From Necropsobacter rosorum (lineage in GTDB: Bacteria; Pseudomonadota; Gammaproteobacteria; Enterobacterales; Pasteurellaceae): 64,000 nucleotides of DNA. The position numbers and the translations under genes are program-made. Of the stretch, positions 13,241 to 22,654 are shown piece after piece. The notes under the pieces were generated by a model. It did no database searches, was not told where the DNA came from, and saw only the letters and a program-made list of their open reading frames with translations. Numbering within the stretch: the first letter of the stretch is position 1; each line of letters starts with the position of its first letter. Location: the NCBI GenBank assembly GCA_000751835.1, contig CCMQ01000008.1:264290-328289 (forward strand), given 5' to 3'.

Positions 13241-15058
13241 CTATGCCAAGGTCATCAGGGTATCGCCCACCGCGACCGCATCGCCGGCTTTCACTGTGAT
13301 ACCGCGAACCGTACCTGCCTGTGCGGCACGGATTTCGGTTTCCATTTTCATCGCTTCCAGAATCAGCAATACGTCGCCTTCTGCAACCTGCTGCCCTTCG
13401 CTGGCAACCACTTTCCAGATATTACCCGCCATCGGTGCGGTAACCGCGCTACCGCCGCCGTCAGCGACCGGTGCGCCGGCCGGCGCTTGTGGTGCGGCAG
13501 GTTGGTTCGGTGCGGCCGGTGCGATATTGCCGATATCGCCGCCTTCGCTGACTTTCACCACAAAGGCTTTGCCTTCCAGCTCAACGGTATAAACCGCCGC
13601 TTCGCCGGCCGGGGCGGCTTTGGCCGCAGGTGCGGTGGTTTTTTGCGCTGTTTTCTCTGCTGTTGGCGCCGGTTCGAATGCCGCCGGGTTGCCGCGATTT
13701 TGCAGGAATTTCAAACCGACCTGCGGGAACAGGGCGACGATCAACACATCGTCGACTTTATTTTCTGCCAGCGTAATGCCTTTTTCCTGCGCCAGTTGTT
13801 CCACTTCCGCGGTCAGTTTATCCATTTCCGGTGCAAGGTGATTAGCTGGGCGATCGGTAATCGGCTGCGCGCCGTCCAGCACTTTCGCCTGTAATTCGGC
13901 ATTTACCGGCGCCGGCGTGCGTCCGTATTCGCCTTTCAGAATGCCGGCGGTTTCCTTGGCAATGGTTTTATAGCGCTCGCCCATTAATACGTTGATGACC
14001 GATTGTGTTCCGACAATTTGCGATGTCGGTGTCACCAGCGGAATATAACCCAAATCCTGCCGCACTTTCGGAATTTCTTGCAGCACTAAATCCAGTTTAT
14101 CGGACGCGTTTTGCTGTTTTAACTGGCTTTCCAGATTGGTCAGCATACCGCCCGGCACCTGTGCGACCAGAATGCGGCTGTCAACCCCTTTCAGCTGACC
14201 TTCGAATTTGTGGTATTTTTTGCGTACGTTACGGAAATAGGCGGCGATTTTTTCAAGTTGCGCAATATCCAGACCGGTGTCGTACTGGGTATCTTTCAGC
14301 GCGGCTACCAAGGCTTCGGTGGCCGGATGGCCGTAAGTGCCGCTCATGGAGGAAATTGCGGTATCAATGCCGTCGATACCGGCTTCCACCGCTTTTAATA
14401 AGGTCATTTCCGCCATGCCGGTGGTGGAATGGCAATGCAGGTGCAGCTGCACGTCGAAACGTTTTTTGATTTCGCTGACCAGCTTATAAGCCTCCACCGG
14501 ACTTAAAATGCCGGACATATCTTTAATCACTAAAGAGTCGATACCGATTTCAAGCAATTGTTCGGTGGTATCCAGCCAGGTTTGCAGCGTATGCACCGGG
14601 CTTGTGGTATAACTTAGGGTGCCTTGCGCATGGGCGCCGTTTTTGCGTACCGCTTGTAGCGCCTGCTGCATGTTGCGCGGGTCGTTCATGGCGTCGAACA
14701 CCCGGAAAACGTGCATGCCGTTAGTGACGGCGCGTTCGACGAAGCGATCCACCACGTCGTCGGCGTAATGACGATAACCCAACAGATTTTGACCGCGCAA
14801 CAGCATTTGCAGCGGCGTGTTGGGAATGGCTTTTTTCAGTTCACGCAGGCGAACCCAAGGGTCTTCGCCTAAAAAACGAATGCAGGCGTCGAATGTCGCA
14901 CCGCCCCAGGCTTCTAATGACCAATAACCTACTTTATCCAGTTCCGCGGCAATCGGTAACATATCATCCAGACGTAAACGGGTCGCGAAAAGTGATTGGT
15001 GAGCGTCACGTAAAACAACGTCGGTAATCGCAATTTTTTTTGTTTGTGCAGTAGTCAT
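13241..15058 (-). CDS. oadA: Oxaloacetate decarboxylase alpha subunit (biotin carboxyltransferase)
   Basis: A 605-residue cytosolic subunit. The N-terminal carboxyltransferase TIM barrel begins with [17 protein letters not shown], and metal-binding [11 protein letters not shown] lies near 205-215. An Ala/Pro-rich linker follows (about 460-535). The C-terminal biotinyl domain has EAMKMET, with the biotinylated lysine near 571. It moves the carboxyl group of oxaloacetate to biotin for OadB. The ATG was chosen because GGAG lies seven bases upstream; an earlier TTG would put the start inside that site. The family also includes alpha subunits of related decarboxylases, but the adjacent oadB and oadG fix the role. 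Confidence 0.96.
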   Translation of the reverse strand: MTTAQTKKIAITDVVLRDAHQSLFATRLRLDDMLPIAAELDKVGYWSLEAWGGATFDACIRFLGEDPWVRLRELKKAIPNTPLQMLLRGQNLLGYRHYADDVVDRFVERAVTNGMHVFRVFDAMNDPRNMQQALQAVRKNGAHAQGTLSYTTSPVHTLQTWLDTTEQLLEIGIDSLVIKDMSGILSPVEAYKLVSEIKKRFDVQLHLHCHSTTGMAEMTLLKAVEAGIDGIDTAISSMSGTYGHPATEALVAALKDTQYDTGLDIAQLEKIAAYFRNVRKKYHKFEGQLKGVDSRILVAQVPGGMLTNLESQLKQQNASDKLDLVLQEIPKVRQDLGYIPLVTPTSQIVGTQSVINVLMGERYKTIAKETAGILKGEYGRTPAPVNAELQAKVLDGAQPITDRPANHLAPEMDKLTAEVEQLAQEKGITLAENKVDDVLIVALFPQVGLKFLQNRGNPAAFEPAPTAEKTAQKTTAPAAKAAPAGEAAVYTVELEGKAFVVKVSEGGDIGNIAPAAPNQPAAPQAPAGAPVADGGGSAVTAPMAGNIWKVVASEGQQVAEGDVLLILEAMKMETEIRAAQAGTVRGITVKAGDAVAVGDTLMTLA

Positions 15059-15075
15059 TATTTTCTCCAACTAAA

Positions 15076-15333
15076 TTATTTAAGCCCTTGTTGACGGCGA
15101 TGATGTGCGACGGCGGCGATGATCACCGGACGTAAACGTTCCAGATCACTGATCGCTGCGGTTTGAATCGGTTTGGCTGAGGGGGTGGACGGGACGGGTT
15201 CGGGAAAGAATCGGTTAACCAGTTTTGACATCAGTCCGATTGCGAGAATTAAAATCCACAAAAAGACTAATACGAATCCCATTCCCGAGATCATCAGGTT
15301 TACACCTTCCTGCATTAGCGCTGCATTTGTCAT
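15076..15333 (-). CDS. oadG: Oxaloacetate decarboxylase gamma subunit
   Basis: An 85-residue protein with one N-terminal membrane helix (about 14-36) and a short Pro-rich, basic tail. Gamma holds the complex together and binds zinc near its C-terminus; the [10 protein letters not shown] tail fits that. It is the first gene of the operon and has AGAGG before the ATG. Confidence 0.92.
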   Translation of the reverse strand: MTNAALMQEGVNLMISGMGFVLVFLWILILAIGLMSKLVNRFFPEPVPSTPSAKPIQTAAISDLERLRPVIIAAVAHHRRQQGLK

Positions 15334-15448
15334 TGTTATACCTCTTTATGAAAAACAACTTTGCTATCATACCTGCTTTAAAAAAGAAAGTATTTGAACC
15401 GGATCACATTGTTAACGCTTTAGGAGTATCGGCCGCGGCCGGATTGGC

Positions 15449-15489
15449 ATAGTGCGGTTGAAAAATCGGTTAAATTCCGACCGCACTTT
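15449..15489 (-). terminator. USS inverted pair after marC
   Basis: An imperfect USS (one mismatch, from 15450) and an exact complementary USS (15480-15488) form an 8-base stem in the gap between the marC stop and oadG, followed by A/T bases. Probably a terminator for the MarC gene. Confidence 0.5.
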
Positions 15490-15499
15490 TATGTTGCGG

Positions 15500-16117
15500 T
15501 CAACCCACCTGCGTGAAGAAATCGCGAATGCCGACCAGCATATTATTGATGGCCACCGCCGCCAGAATTAACCCCATCACCCGGCTGATAATGGCCGCGC
15601 CGGTATTGCCGATTAAACGCTGAATATTGTTGGCGGCTAAAAACAGCAGATAGGTAATAAACAAAATCGCCAGCATGATAAAGGTGGTTAATACCTGATC
15701 AAAAAAACTGAAGCGGTGATTATCCGTTAACAGCACGATCGCCATCATCGCGCCGGGTGAGGCGATGGACGGCACCGCCAGCGGATAAACGGCGATTTCG
15801 CTGATACTGGAGGAGATTTTCATTTCCTGTTCCGGTTTGCCTTCGCCGAAAATCATGGTTAATGCGAATAACAGCAGAACCAGACCGCCGGCGATCTGGA
15901 ACGCGGTGAGCGGAATCTGCATCGCTTCCAGCAGCGCCTGACCGACAATCAGGAAGAACAGTAAAATACCGGCGGAAATAAGGATCGCTTTTAACGCGAT
16001 TTTGCGTCGGTCTTCGAGAGATAAACCGACGGTTTTGGTTAAATAAACCGGAATGGAACCGATAGGATCAATCACCGCCCATAACACCACAAATTGAACA
16101 ATAAGAGAATCAAACAT
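15500..16117 (-). CDS. MarC/YhgN-family inner-membrane protein
   Basis: A 205-residue protein with about six membrane helices, starting MFDSLIVQFVVLWAVIDPIG, where the DPIGSIPVYL motif is typical of the MarC family. MarC was named for multiple-antibiotic resistance, but a role in resistance was not upheld and the function remains unknown. A 61-residue longer reading is possible but would overlap the divergent yheS start, so the internal ATG after the weak GGGG site is preferred. Confidence 0.87.
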   Translation of the reverse strand: MFDSLIVQFVVLWAVIDPIGSIPVYLTKTVGLSLEDRRKIALKAILISAGILLFFLIVGQALLEAMQIPLTAFQIAGGLVLLLFALTMIFGEGKPEQEMKISSSISEIAVYPLAVPSIASPGAMMAIVLLTDNHRFSFFDQVLTTFIMLAILFITYLLFLAANNIQRLIGNTGAAIISRVMGLILAAVAINNMLVGIRDFFTQVG

Positions 16118-16196
16118 TTGCAACCCCGGTAAAAAAGTGGAAAATAATAAAAAAAATTTAACAATGAATATCTTATAACAAATTCTAAGCAAAATA

Positions 16197-18113
16197 ATGA
16201 TTTTTTTTACAAATCTTACCTTAAAACGCGGCCAGTCGCTTTTACTGGAAAACGCCGATGCCGCCGTTAACCCCGGACAAAAAGTGGGCTTGGTGGGCAA
16301 AAACGGCTGCGGTAAATCCTCCTTGTTTGCCTTGTTAAAACACGAAATGAGTGCGGAAGGCGGCAGCGTCAGTTATCCGGCCGCTTGGCGGGTGAGTTGG
16401 GTGAATCAGGAAACCCCGGCCTTAGCCATGTCCGCTCTGGATTATGTGATTGAAGGCGACCGCGAATATTGCCGTTTGCAGCGTCAATTGCATGCGGCCA
16501 ATGCCGACAACGACGGCAACGCCATTGCGGCAATTCACGCCCAGCTTGACATTATCGACGCCTGGACCATTCATGCCCGCGCCGGCGCACTGCTGCACGG
16601 TCTCGGCTTTGAACCGCAAGCGCTGCAACAGCCGGTAAAATCCTTTTCCGGCGGCTGGCGGATGCGCTTGAATCTGGCGCAGGCTTTATTATGCCCGTCG
16701 GATTTGTTGCTGTTGGACGAACCCACCAATCATCTGGATTTGGACGCGGTTATCTGGCTGGAACGCTGGCTGATGCAATATCCCGGTACCTTGATTCTGA
16801 TTTCTCACGATCGCGACTTTCTGGATCCGATTGTGAACAAAATCCTGCATATGGAAAATCATAAGCTGAATGAATATAGCGGCGATTATTCCTCGTTTGA
16901 AGTGCAGCGCGCCGAAAAACTGGCGCAACAGACCGCACTTTTCCGCCAGCAACAGCAGAAAATCAGCCATTTACAACGTTATATCGACCGTTTCAAAGCC
17001 AAAGCCACCAAGGCTAAACAGGCACAAAGCCGGGTCAAGGCGCTGGAGCGGATGGAATTAATCGCACCCGCTTATGTGGACAACCCCTTTACCTTTCATT
17101 TTCGCGAGCCGCAGGCGCTGCCCAATCCGCTGGTGACTATCGAAAAAGCCGCCGCCGGTTATGCGGAAGGAGAGCAGGTGCATACCGTGCTGGAACAGAT
17201 TAAGCTCAATCTGGTGCCGGGCTCGCGCATCGGCTTGCTGGGCAAAAACGGCGCCGGTAAATCCACCTTGATCAAATTGCTGGCGGGCGAACTGAGCGCG
17301 TTGTCCGGCCGAGTGCAACTGGCGAAAGGCGTGCAGCTGGGCTATTTCGCTCAACATCAGCTGGATACCCTGCGTGCGCAGGAAAGCGCCCTGTGGCACT
17401 TACAGCAAATCGCCCCGCAGCACACCGAACAGCAGCTGCGCGATTATCTGGGCAGCTTTGCCTTTCACGGTGAGAAAGTCAATCAGCCGGTGAATGCCTT
17501 TTCCGGCGGCGAAAAAGCCCGTCTGGTGCTGGCGCTGATCGTCTGGCGGCGGCCGAATTTATTGCTGCTGGACGAACCGACCAACCATCTGGATCTGGAT
17601 ATGCGTCAGGCCTTGACGGAAGCGCTGGTGGATTATCAGGGATCGCTGGTGGTGGTATCCCATGACCGTCATTTATTGCGTAATACGGTGGAAGAATTTT
17701 ATCTGGTGCATGATAAACAGGTGGAAGAATTTAAAGGCGATCTGGCGGATTATCAACAATGGCTGAGCGATACCAACGGGGCGACACAACATGCCGCCAA
17801 AGCGGAAAGCGCCGCCGACAGCCCGGGCGAAAGCCGCAAAGCGCAAAAACGCCGTGAAGCGCAACTGCGCCAGCAAACCGCGCCGCTGCGCAAAAAACTG
17901 GCGCAGTTTGAAGCCGAAAGCGCACGGTTGTCGGCACAGCTGGCGGAGATTGAAGCGCAATTGGCGCACGGCGAATTGTATCAGCCGGAAAATAAAGAAA
18001 AACTGACCGCACTTTTAGCCGAACAGGCGGAATGCAAAAAAGCTCAGGAAATCACGGAAAACCAATGGTTCGAATGTCAGGACATGCTGGAACAACTGCT
18101 TGATACGGAATAA
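16197..18113 (+). CDS. yheS: ABC-F family ATPase YheS
   Basis: A 638-residue soluble protein with two ABC ATPase domains and no membrane segment. Walker A motifs are GKNGCGKS (about 34-41) and GKNGAGKS (about 350-357), signatures are SGGWRMRL and SGGEKARL, and each domain has LLLLDEPTNHLDLD. The charged linker between the domains and the C-terminal coiled coil (about 545-638) are as in YheS of E. coli. ABC-F proteins act on the ribosome and influence translation; YheS has been linked to relief of nascent-chain stalling. USS copies occur at 16932 and 18006. Confidence 0.93.
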   Translation: MIFFTNLTLKRGQSLLLENADAAVNPGQKVGLVGKNGCGKSSLFALLKHEMSAEGGSVSYPAAWRVSWVNQETPALAMSALDYVIEGDREYCRLQRQLHAANADNDGNAIAAIHAQLDIIDAWTIHARAGALLHGLGFEPQALQQPVKSFSGGWRMRLNLAQALLCPSDLLLLDEPTNHLDLDAVIWLERWLMQYPGTLILISHDRDFLDPIVNKILHMENHKLNEYSGDYSSFEVQRAEKLAQQTALFRQQQQKISHLQRYIDRFKAKATKAKQAQSRVKALERMELIAPAYVDNPFTFHFREPQALPNPLVTIEKAAAGYAEGEQVHTVLEQIKLNLVPGSRIGLLGKNGAGKSTLIKLLAGELSALSGRVQLAKGVQLGYFAQHQLDTLRAQESALWHLQQIAPQHTEQQLRDYLGSFAFHGEKVNQPVNAFSGGEKARLVLALIVWRRPNLLLLDEPTNHLDLDMRQALTEALVDYQGSLVVVSHDRHLLRNTVEEFYLVHDKQVEEFKGDLADYQQWLSDTNGATQHAAKAESAADSPGESRKAQKRREAQLRQQTAPLRKKLAQFEAESARLSAQLAEIEAQLAHGELYQPENKEKLTALLAEQAECKKAQEITENQWFECQDMLEQLLDTE

Positions 18114-18121
18114 ACAACATA

Positions 18122-18153
18122 TCGGCGGCGCAATGTCGCCGAATTCATTTTTT
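18122..18153 (+). terminator. Terminator of yheS
   Basis: TCGGCG at 18122-18127 pairs with CGCCGA at 18137-18142, followed by ATTCATTTTTT. It lies nine bases past the stop. Confidence 0.7.
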
Positions 18154-18286
18154 GTGAAAAAAGTGTGCGTTACTAATTCTGCCCTAATTTTCCCCGCTTA
18201 GAATACTCCCCATCGAAAGATGAAAGTCTTCCGATACGAAACAATCAATCCTCTATTTATTAGATTGCAGAATTAAGGAGACGACG

Positions 18287-18814
18287 ATGTCACATTCAGG
18301 TAAAACATTACTTTCAACTTGGTTAGCGGCGGCTATGGCATTCGGCGCTGTGGGGATGGCGCATGCGGCAATGCCGGCGGCAAAACAGGACGCACTGAAT
18401 CAAGCGCCGATCAGCGCAACTCAGGCGATTAAGCAGGCGACGGCAACGGTGGCGGGCGATGCGACGGAAGTGGATTTTAAACATAAAAACGGCGCCGGCT
18501 ATTATGCCGTAGATATTCTGGCCGGCGGCGAAAAACATGAAGTTAAAATCGACGCTAAAAGCGGTGAAGTATTAAGCAGCAAACAGGCTTCCCATAAAAA
18601 AACCGTACAAAAACCGACGGTGGCGGTATCTTTATCGCAAGCCATCGATATCGCATTGGCAAAAACCGGCGGTAAGGTAAAAGAAGCGGAACTGAAATAT
18701 AAAGACGGAACCCCGCGTTACAAAGTGGAAACGCTGGCAGGCGGACAGGAATACGACACGATTGTAGATGCCGGCAATGGGAATATCATCAGTTCGCAGG
18801 CGGATTCCGACTAG
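18287..18814 (+). CDS. Secreted protein with two PepSY domains
   Basis: A 175-residue protein with a signal peptide (hydrophobic about 8-26, cleavage likely after AHA at 25-27) and two PepSY-like repeats. The first runs about 40-95 with YYAVDILAGGEKHEVKIDA, the second about 112-172 with RYKVETLAGGQEYDTIVDA. PepSY domains are thought to act as chaperone-like or inhibitory modules in the periplasm, so its function is not known. It starts after AAGGAG. The two-component genes start 145 bases further on, after a terminator-like hairpin, and PepSY proteins often sit beside such systems. Confidence 0.82.
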   Translation: MSHSGKTLLSTWLAAAMAFGAVGMAHAAMPAAKQDALNQAPISATQAIKQATATVAGDATEVDFKHKNGAGYYAVDILAGGEKHEVKIDAKSGEVLSSKQASHKKTVQKPTVAVSLSQAIDIALAKTGGKVKEAELKYKDGTPRYKVETLAGGQEYDTIVDAGNGNIISSQADSD

Positions 18815-18844
18815 GTCGGATGTGCCGAAAACCGCAAAAAAACG

Positions 18845-18883
18845 ACCGCACTTTCGGCTGATGAACAGCATGGAAAGTGCGGT
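18845..18883 (+). terminator. USS inverted-pair terminator after the PepSY gene
   Basis: ACCGCACTTTC (18845-18855) and GAAAGTGCGGT (18873-18883) form an 11-base perfect stem with a 17-base loop, followed by TTTAAATT. Confidence 0.7.
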
Positions 18884-18959
18884 TTAAATTCGGCTTGTTT
18901 CCATGCCGGTATTTCCTTATGCTTGGCTTGTCGGTTAATGGGTTATAACGGTGGACAGC

Positions 18960-19637
18960 ATGCGTATTTTATTGGTGGAAGATGACAGAATGATTGCCGA
19001 GGCGGTTGCCGCCGGCCTGAAGGATGCGCGTTATGCGGTGGATTGGGTGAATAACGGCAACACCGCGGAGCAGGCCTTATTCGCCCAGCATTATGATTTG
19101 GTGTTGTTGGATCTGGGACTGCCCGGACAGGACGGTTTGCTGGTGTTACAGCATGTGCGCCGCGAGAAAAACACTATTCCGGTGCTGATTGTCACCGCCC
19201 GGGATGATCTGGCAAGCCGCGTATCCGGGCTGGACGGCGGCGCGGACGATTATATCGTAAAACCCTTTGACATGGCGGAGTTGCAGGCGCGCATCCGCGC
19301 GGTGCTGCGCCGTCATCACGGGCAATGTTCGCCGAAACTCAGCAACGGCGTCATTACGCTTGATCCCGCCTCTTATCAAGCGGAAGTGCAAGGTCTGGCG
19401 CAGCCGGTGGCGCTGAGCAACAAGGAATTTACCGTATTGCAGGCGTTGGTTTCACGCCCCGGCATCATTCATTCGCGCGCGGAGCTGGAAGATAAGGTGT
19501 ACGCCTGGGGCGAGGAAGTGGAAAGCAACGCTATTGATTTTCTGATCCATGGTCTGCGTAAAAAAATCGGCAAGGCGCATATTAAAAATGTGCGCGGTGT
19601 CGGCTGGCTGGTGGCGAAAAACGGGGAAACGGCGTGA
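18960..19637 (+). CDS. OmpR-family response regulator (QseB/PmrA type)
   Basis: A 225-residue regulator: the receiver domain has the acidic pair EDD (7-9), phospho-acceptor Asp51 in LVLLDLGLPG, and a KPF motif near 102. A winged-helix DNA-binding domain (about 125-220) contains the LSNKEFTVLQALVSRPG segment. The start MRILLVEDD is taken at the ATG; a GTG nine bases upstream is also possible. The stop overlaps the histidine kinase start by four bases (GTGA), which indicates translational coupling. The closest group is QseB/PmrA; the signal cannot be read from sequence. Confidence 0.9.
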   Translation: MRILLVEDDRMIAEAVAAGLKDARYAVDWVNNGNTAEQALFAQHYDLVLLDLGLPGQDGLLVLQHVRREKNTIPVLIVTARDDLASRVSGLDGGADDYIVKPFDMAELQARIRAVLRRHHGQCSPKLSNGVITLDPASYQAEVQGLAQPVALSNKEFTVLQALVSRPGIIHSRAELEDKVYAWGEEVESNAIDFLIHGLRKKIGKAHIKNVRGVGWLVAKNGETA

Positions 19638-20998
19638 AAAATTCGATTAAGCTGCGTCTGATGACAGCATTTTTGCTGGTTGCCGCCCTTGTCGGTACGG
19701 TAGCGGGCGGTGTGGCGTTTTATGATACTTACCGTGAAACCTACAAATTACAAGACGATTTGTTAAAACAGATTTCCGCTTATATTGATCCGCAGAATAT
19801 TCACCTGCAGCGGGTGAACAGCGACAATGACGCCCGCATATCGGTCTTCGTGTTTGACCGTTTGAATCCGCACAACAAAATTCAGTTGCCGGCGAACAGC
19901 AAAGATAATTTTTATACGTTAAAAAAAGACGACGGCAAATTTAAACCGGTGAATGAAAAAAAACAGCGACGCCTTTTCTATACCTTGAAAAACGCCGGTG
20001 AGCTGTACCGCGCTTATGTTCGTTCAACCCCGGCGGGAACGATTGTGGTGATGCAGGAAAACGAATACCGTGAGGAGCTGGCGAGTCGTTCCGCCTGGGC
20101 GAGTGTGATTCCGCTGCTGGTGATGCTGTCGCTGATTACGCTTCTGACGGTTTTTATTGTCGGGCGGACGATGCGACCGATCACCCGTTTATCAAAAAAA
20201 GTGGCGCAACGGCGGGAACAGGATTTAACCCCGCTTTCCACCGCCGGCATTCCGGCTGAAGTGACGGGCTTTGTGGTGGCGATCAATGAATTGCTGAACC
20301 GCACACAGCGCTTTATTCGGCAGCAACAACGCTTTATCGCCGACGCTGCCCATGAACTGCGCAGCCCGATGACGGCATTATCCTTGCAGGCGGAACGTCT
20401 TAGCGCACAGACATTGCCCGATCCCGCACGGGAGCAGCTGGCACAACTGAAACAAGGGATTCGCCGTAACCGCGCGTTGCTGGAGCAGCTGTTGTCTCTG
20501 GCGCGGGTGCAAAATGCGCCGCCGGTGCCATGGGAACGAATTTCCCTACAGACGGTATTTGCCCGGGTGATTGAAGATCTGCTGCCGCTGGCGGAACAGA
20601 ATGCGCAGGATGTCGGGGTGGTGTCGCAAGGCGATGCGGTTTTTTACGGGCGTGCAACCGATATCTATTTATTAATCAAAACCTTGGTGGATAATGCGAT
20701 TCGCTATACGCCGGCAGGCAGCCGGATTGATTTAAGTGCGGTGGAAACTCCGTCAGAATTGCTTATTCAGGTGGAAGATAACGGCCCGGGCATCGCGCGG
20801 CAGGAACGCGAACGGGTATTTGATCCTTTTTACCGTATTCTCGGCAGCGAGCAACAAGGCTCAGGCTTAGGACTGGCGATCGCCGCCGGTATCGTTAAAC
20901 ATTATCAGGGCGAAATCCGTCTGCGGGACAGCGTTCATTTCGAGCACGGCTTGCTGGTGATTGTCAGATTAAAAAACCGCAAGCAACACAACCTGTGA
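19634..20998 (+). CDS. Sensor histidine kinase (QseC-like)
   Basis: A 454-residue membrane sensor. Membrane helices lie at about 10-30 and 157-177, enclosing a periplasmic region of about 125 residues. A HAMP linker (about 178-230) follows, then a HisKA domain with His240 in AAHELRSPMTAL. The ATPase domain has an N-box with Asn354 in LVDNAIRYTP, a G1 box EDNGPGI, and GSGLGLAI near 409-416. It starts with GTG overlapping the regulator stop, and no separate ribosome-binding site is needed. The periplasmic part is what would bind a ligand or the upstream PepSY protein. Confidence 0.9.
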   Translation: MKNSIKLRLMTAFLLVAALVGTVAGGVAFYDTYRETYKLQDDLLKQISAYIDPQNIHLQRVNSDNDARISVFVFDRLNPHNKIQLPANSKDNFYTLKKDDGKFKPVNEKKQRRLFYTLKNAGELYRAYVRSTPAGTIVVMQENEYREELASRSAWASVIPLLVMLSLITLLTVFIVGRTMRPITRLSKKVAQRREQDLTPLSTAGIPAEVTGFVVAINELLNRTQRFIRQQQRFIADAAHELRSPMTALSLQAERLSAQTLPDPAREQLAQLKQGIRRNRALLEQLLSLARVQNAPPVPWERISLQTVFARVIEDLLPLAEQNAQDVGVVSQGDAVFYGRATDIYLLIKTLVDNAIRYTPAGSRIDLSAVETPSELLIQVEDNGPGIARQERERVFDPFYRILGSEQQGSGLGLAIAAGIVKHYQGEIRLRDSVHFEHGLLVIVRLKNRKQHNL

Positions 20999-21170
20999 AA
21001 ACCGGTATGGCTATCGGCTTGCGCGGGATGAAAAAACGAAAGAAAAAACCACCGCACTTTGATCAGCATAAAGCAGAAGCCGCAATTGCATGAAAATGTA
21101 AAAAAGAAATAGAAATTTCCGCAAATCCCGTTATCATTCATCAGGAATATTGATGAACAGGAATAACCAC

Positions 21171-21290
21171 ATGAAAAAACTGATTTCGATTTGCCTATTA
21201 AGTTCGTTCCTCTTTCTGCTCGGCGGCTGCGGTGTGAAAGGGCCGCTTTACTTTCCGGACAAGGCGCCGGCGCACACACAGCAACAATAA
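21171..21290 (+). CDS. lptM: LptM (YifL) small outer-membrane lipoprotein
   Basis: A 39-residue lipoprotein with an 19-residue signal, lipobox LGGC (Cys20), and the family tail GVKGPLYFPD. In E. coli LptM assists assembly and disulphide maturation of LptD in the lipopolysaccharide transporter, and its gene lies just before dapF/lysA-type genes. Here it precedes lysA by 15 bases. CAGGA upstream supports the chosen ATG; an in-frame ATG 18 bases earlier has no such site. Confidence 0.9.
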   Translation: MKKLISICLLSSFLFLLGGCGVKGPLYFPDKAPAHTQQQ

Positions 21291-21305
21291 ACGGCGGGAG
21301 AACCT

Positions 21306-22556
21306 ATGGATTTTTTCCACTATCAAAACGGTCAGCTTATGGCCGAGCAACTGCCGGTGCGGCAAATCGCCGAACAATTCGGCACGCCGGCTTATATTTA
21401 TTCCCGCGCCACGCTGGAGCGTCATTGGCATGCCTTTGACGACGCGCTGGGCGAACATCCCCATTTAATCTGCTTTGCGGTGAAATCAAACCCGAATATC
21501 GCCATTTTAAATCTTATGGCGCAGCTTGGTTCCGGCTTTGATATTGTATCGCAGGGCGAGCTGGAGCGCGTGCTGGCTGCCGGCGGCGATCCCGGCAAAG
21601 TGGTTTTCTCCGGTGTGGCGAAATCGCCGGCGGAAATCCGCCGTGCGCTGGAGGTGGGCATCCGCTGTTTTAATGTGGAAAGCCGCGCGGAATTGCTGCG
21701 CATTAATGACATCGCCGCTCAGCTGGGCAAAATCGCGCCGATTTCGCTGCGCGTTAATCCCGACGTGGATGCACACACGCATCCTTATATTTCCACCGGT
21801 CTGAAAGAAAATAAATTCGGCATCAGCGTGAACGAGGCGCGCGAGGTTTATCGCACCGCAAGCCGGCTGCCGCATATTAAAATCAGCGGTATGGATTGCC
21901 ATATCGGTTCGCAGCTGACGGAATTACAACCGTTTCTGGACGCGGCGGATCGCCTGATCGTGCTGATGAATCAGTTACAGCAAGACGGCATCGCGTTGCA
22001 ACATCTGGATCTGGGCGGTGGTCTGGGCGTGACGTATCACGATGAAAACGCCCCGCACCCGACACAATACGCCGCCGCCCTGCTGGATAAATTAAAGGAT
22101 TATCCGGCGCTGGAAATTATTCTCGAACCGGGGCGCGCCATCACGGCAAATGCGGGGATTTTGGTCACCAAAGTGGAATACCTGAAAAGCCACGAAGACC
22201 GCCATTTCGCCATTGTGGACACCGGTATGAACGACATGATCCGCCCGGCGTTGTATCAGGCTTATATGAATATCGTCGAAATCGACCGCACTTTAGCGCG
22301 CGAACGCCGGGTTTATGATGTTGTCGGCCCGATTTGCGAAACGGCGGATTTTCTCGGCAAACAGCGCGAACTGGCCATCGCAGCGGGCGATTTCATCGCA
22401 CAACGCTCCGCCGGCGCTTACGGCGCCAGCATGGCCTCCACCTACAATTCCCGCCCGCGCGCCATTGAAATCATGGTAGACGGCAATCAAACCCACCTCA
22501 TCAAACGCCGCGAAAGTTTCGACGAATTATGGCGCTTAGAGGCGATGTTGCTGTGA
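21306..22556 (+). CDS. lysA: Diaminopimelate decarboxylase
   Basis: A 416-residue pyridoxal-phosphate enzyme that makes L-lysine from meso-diaminopimelate. The PLP-binding lysine is Lys60 in ICFAVKSNPN, the glycine-rich phosphate loop is DLGGGLGV near 237-244, and the C-terminal GPICETADFL supplies the catalytic cysteine near 341. The length is normal. It follows lptM closely and ends at a shared terminator. A USS copy lies at 22285-22293. Confidence 0.96.
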   Translation: MDFFHYQNGQLMAEQLPVRQIAEQFGTPAYIYSRATLERHWHAFDDALGEHPHLICFAVKSNPNIAILNLMAQLGSGFDIVSQGELERVLAAGGDPGKVVFSGVAKSPAEIRRALEVGIRCFNVESRAELLRINDIAAQLGKIAPISLRVNPDVDAHTHPYISTGLKENKFGISVNEAREVYRTASRLPHIKISGMDCHIGSQLTELQPFLDAADRLIVLMNQLQQDGIALQHLDLGGGLGVTYHDENAPHPTQYAAALLDKLKDYPALEIILEPGRAITANAGILVTKVEYLKSHEDRHFAIVDTGMNDMIRPALYQAYMNIVEIDRTLARERRVYDVVGPICETADFLGKQRELAIAAGDFIAQRSAGAYGASMASTYNSRPRAIEIMVDGNQTHLIKRRESFDELWRLEAMLL

Positions 22557-22580
22557 TATCACCGGCTATTTTGGCGAAAG

Positions 22581-22618
22581 AAAAACCACCTATTGATCAT
22601 AATCGGTGGTTTTTTGTT
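22581..22618. terminator. Bidirectional terminator between lysA and gatR
   Basis: AAAAACCACC and GGTGGTTTTT pair around a loop, with A-run on the left and T-run on the right. It lies between two convergent genes and can serve both. Confidence 0.85.
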
Positions 22619-22654
22619 TGTGTTTGCAAATAAGTTTAGCGGATATTCTTTGTA

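Noticed and set aside
12896..13894. Open frame of 332 codons on the plus strand opposite oadB and oadA
   Set aside because: It lies entirely antisense to two well-matched genes, has low-complexity Arg/Gly/Phe content, no ribosome-binding site, and no recognisable family.
10959..15333. Aldo/keto reductase as part of the oad operon
   Set aside because: Same strand and only 65 bases apart, but a perfect 13-base terminator stem with T-run lies between them.
16118..16300. N-terminal extension of the MarC-family protein by 61 residues
   Set aside because: The extension is not part of the MarC family and would overlap the start of the divergent yheS gene.
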